In this document: one piece after another, positions 62,604 through 64,000 of the stretch
How the letters are laid out: every line of letters starts with the position of its first letter
Numbering within the stretch: the first letter of the stretch is position 1
Origin: Gracilibacillus kekensis
GTDB taxonomy: Bacteria > Bacillota > Bacilli > Bacillales > Amphibacillaceae
DNA: 64,000 nucleotides
Direction of reading: 5' to 3'
Assembly (NCBI RefSeq): GCF_900143085.1
Contig: NZ_FRCZ01000007.1
Coordinates: forward strand, 62,001-126,000
The notes under the pieces: model-generated
Seen by the model: only the letters and a program-made list of their open reading frames with translations
Databases searched by the model: none
Told to the model about the DNA's origin: nothing
Program-made: the position numbers and the translations under genes

Positions 62604-62672
62604 AATGAGACTTCATTCAATCAGTGGTAGGTAAAAAACCTCCGCTGATTGAATCGAAACTTATCTCTTTAA
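62604..62672 (+). repeat. AATCAGTGG-type hairpin after manP
   Basis: TTCAATCAGTGGTAGG / CCTCCGCTGATTGAA at 62616-62653, flanks TGAGACTTCA and GAAACTTATC as in the copies at 15.3, 31.5 and 48.0 kb. Confidence 0.7.
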
Positions 62673-62720
62673 ATTAGATTCCATTAATCCTGCAGAACCA
62701 ATGCTTCGTGATAAACAAAC

Positions 62721-62763
62721 AAGCCCTTTTCAAATACAAATAAATACAAAGAAAAGGGCTTTT
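62721..62763 (+). terminator. Terminator downstream of manP
   Basis: AAGCCCTTTTC / GAAAAGGGCTT with a T run; the likely main end of the manP transcript. Confidence 0.75.
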
Positions 62764-62875
62764 ATTATAAGGGCTGAAGCTCTCTTATTATTCTCTTCTT
62801 GCAAAGCACTTACTTTCAAATAAATAATGCAGTTTACTAGTAAATAAATCGAAAAAATATCCTTATTAAAAACCT

Positions 62876-62892
62876 TGTTAGATAATCTAACA
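62876..62892 (+). promoter_or_regulatory. GlnR/TnrA box 1
   Basis: TGTTAGATAATCTAACA, a complete match to TGTNAN7TNACA. Centred about 50 bases before the predicted transcription start, the position from which TnrA activates nrgA in B. subtilis. Confidence 0.75.
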
Positions 62893-62898
62893 TCTAAA

Positions 62899-62927
62899 TT
62901 GTGAATATTCTGAAATCGCCTTACACT
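62899..62927 (+). promoter_or_regulatory. Promoter of the ammonium transporter gene
   Basis: TTGTGA (62899-62904) and TACACT (62922-62927) with a 17-base spacer. Confidence 0.5.
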
Positions 62928-62942
62928 ATATTTAACAGTTGA

Positions 62943-62959
62943 TGTTAATATTATTTACA
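62943..62959 (+). promoter_or_regulatory. GlnR/TnrA box 2
   Basis: TGTTAATATTATTTACA, another complete match to TGTNAN7TNACA, located downstream of the -10 and just before the ribosome binding site, where binding would repress. Other contents of the gap 62604-62976 are the hairpin repeat and terminator. Confidence 0.65.
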
Positions 62960-62976
62960 AGGAGAGGAAAAACATT

Positions 62977-64000
62977 ATGGAAACTGTACTTATGGATAAT
63001 TTATGGGTCATTATTGGTACTTTCTTAGTTTTATTAATGCTTGGAGGATTTATTCTACTTGAGGCTGGTTCAACGAGAATGAAAAATGCCGGACATATTG
63101 CTGGTAAAACAATTTTTACTGCGGGAATTGGATCTCTTGTATTTTGGGCTGTAGGTTATGGATTTATTTACGGTGAAGGAAACTGGTTCATTGGATTATC
63201 AAATTTCTTTTATGGTGATACATCCTTTAGTGGAGACGGATTATCTCCAGCAGTTGATTTTATGTTCCAAATGATGTTTGCGTTAGTCGCTTTAACAATT
63301 GCATTCGGTGGTTTTGCTGAACGTGCAAAATTGTCAGCGTACGTTGTATTTGCGGTATTATTCTCAGCTTTAGTATATCCAGTAGTTGCACACTGGATCT
63401 GGGGTGGCGGTTGGTTAGCTGATCATGGAAAACAAGACTTTGCAGGTTCAACAGTAGTACACTTAACAGGTGCAATGGCAGCATTGGCAGCTACAGTTAT
63501 CTTAAAACCACGTATTGGTAAATATAATAAAGATGGTTCATCCAACGAATTAGCTGGACACAACCAAGTATATACAGCATTAGCAGTTCTACTACTTTGG
63601 GTAGGTTGGTTCGGATTTAACGGTGCGAGTACATTCGGGGTATCGGATGCATTCTTTGGATATGTTATTTTAAATACACAACTAGGTGCTGCAGCAGGTG
63701 CAGTTGCTGCATTATTTGTTGCTTGGGCTCTAACAGGCAAAGCAGATGTTCCAACTATGTTAAATGGTGCTTTAGCAGGTTTAGTCGCAATTACAGCTTC
63801 TTGTGGTTTTGTTGAGCCATGGGCAGCCGTTCTAATTGGTGTTATTGGTGGTATCATTGTCGTTGGTAGTATGAAATTCTTTGATCGTGCTCGAATTGAT
63901 GATCCGATTTTTGCACTATCTGTTCACGGAACTGTAGGTATCTGGGGGACAATTTCAACAGGTTTCTTCGCCACAAATGAATTATCTGTAGGAATGGATT
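62977..64000 (+). CDS. amtB: Ammonium transporter AmtB/NrgA, 3' end beyond window
   Basis: 341 codons visible; the gene runs off the window. Amt family: LGGFILLEAGSTRMKNAG near the start, the conserved pore histidine region VVHLTGAMAAL and the second in ALSVHGTVGIWG, both pore histidines visible. Eleven helices are expected, about nine are seen. It conducts ammonium under nitrogen limitation; a glnB/nrgB gene usually follows, which would be outside the window. AAGGAGAGG precedes the ATG. Flanking GlnR/TnrA boxes support nitrogen control. Confidence 0.95.
   Translation, partial: METVLMDNLWVIIGTFLVLLMLGGFILLEAGSTRMKNAGHIAGKTIFTAGIGSLVFWAVGYGFIYGEGNWFIGLSNFFYGDTSFSGDGLSPAVDFMFQMMFALVALTIAFGGFAERAKLSAYVVFAVLFSALVYPVVAHWIWGGGWLADHGKQDFAGSTVVHLTGAMAALAATVILKPRIGKYNKDGSSNELAGHNQVYTALAVLLLWVGWFGFNGASTFGVSDAFFGYVILNTQLGAAAGAVAALFVAWALTGKADVPTMLNGALAGLVAITASCGFVEPWAAVLIGVIGGIIVVGSMKFFDRARIDDPIFALSVHGTVGIWGTISTGFFATNELSVGMD

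Noticed and set aside
63423-63857. 144-codon minus-strand frame opposite amtB
   Set aside because: Shadow of a strongly conserved ammonium transporter gene; alanine/proline-rich reversed sequence.

Overview
The window is a low-GC chromosomal segment from a Gram-positive spore-former relative of the Bacillaceae. The best guess is a halotolerant genus such as Gracilibacillus, Oceanobacillus or Virgibacillus, but no single gene proves the genus. Reasons are the AT-rich sequence, strong AAGGAGG-type ribosome binding sites, Bacillus-type regulation (CcpA cre site, Pho box, GlnR/TnrA boxes, DinR/LexA box, S-box riboswitch, DesKR) and Bacillus-type genes (yfkAB, ypjP, des-desK-desR, manR-manP, a vmlR-like ABC-F gene). 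No rRNA, tRNA, prophage, transposase or CRISPR array is visible.

Layout. 0.5-2 kb: MFS sugar porter. 2-3.4 kb: CtaG/DUF2243 pair on the minus strand. 3.5-10.2 kb: HAD phosphatase and PhnP-like hydrolase, two membrane proteins, an ABC-2 exporter with a GntR repressor, and a PadR operon. 10.2-15 kb: secreted CAP protein, second HAD protein, NagA, TraB-family protein. 15.0-15.25 kb: a 44-residue membrane peptide behind a LexA box, with a convergent antisense RNA promoter and terminator, which I read as a type I toxin-antitoxin module. 15.4-20.5 kb: epimerase, NAD salvage operon (pncA-pncB-nadE), ring-cleavage dioxygenase. 20.7-24.9 kb: AraC regulator, DUF3237 protein and two secreted CE1 esterases with a cre site. 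25.2-29.3 kb: Pho-box-preceded phosphonate-type importer phnD-C-E-E. 29.4-30.3 kb: rRNA methyltransferase. 30.4-38.8 kb: pentose sensing and import cluster (membrane-anchored sugar-binding sensor, LytS/YesM-type kinase, YesN-type regulator, ChvE-type ABC importer). 39.4-41.3 kb: ABC-F resistance gene with an attenuator leader. 41.6-46.8 kb: ECF sigma/anti-sigma pair, secreted protein, K+ channel, rhodanese-persulfide dioxygenase, YfkAB. 46.8-49.9 kb: cold-shock desaturase with DesK/DesR. 50.6-53 kb: drug exporter and metallo-hydrolase. 53.2-57 kb: S-box-controlled dimethyl sulfone monooxygenase and flavin reductase, ypjP, metA. 57-62.6 kb: small redox proteins and a ManR/ManP PTS pair. 62.9 kb to the end: ammonium transporter, cut by the window edge.

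Function. Several parts fit a plant-polysaccharide lifestyle: xylan-type esterases, a pentose-type ABC importer with its own extracytoplasmic sensor, an MFS sugar porter and a mannose-type PTS. Others are nutrient-limitation responses under classical regulators: phosphate (Pho box), nitrogen (GlnR/TnrA) and sulfur (S-box). Stress functions include the desaturase thermosensor, antibiotic attenuation and the SOS-linked toxin candidate.

Intergenic space is rich in dispersed repeats of four families: a long palindromic MITE-like element (five copies), clusters of a 12-bp CTTCACGGGATA motif in both orientations (three clusters), an AATCAGTGG-type hairpin (five copies) and a CATGTCTAGCTCC element (two copies). 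These account for most gaps above 300 bp.
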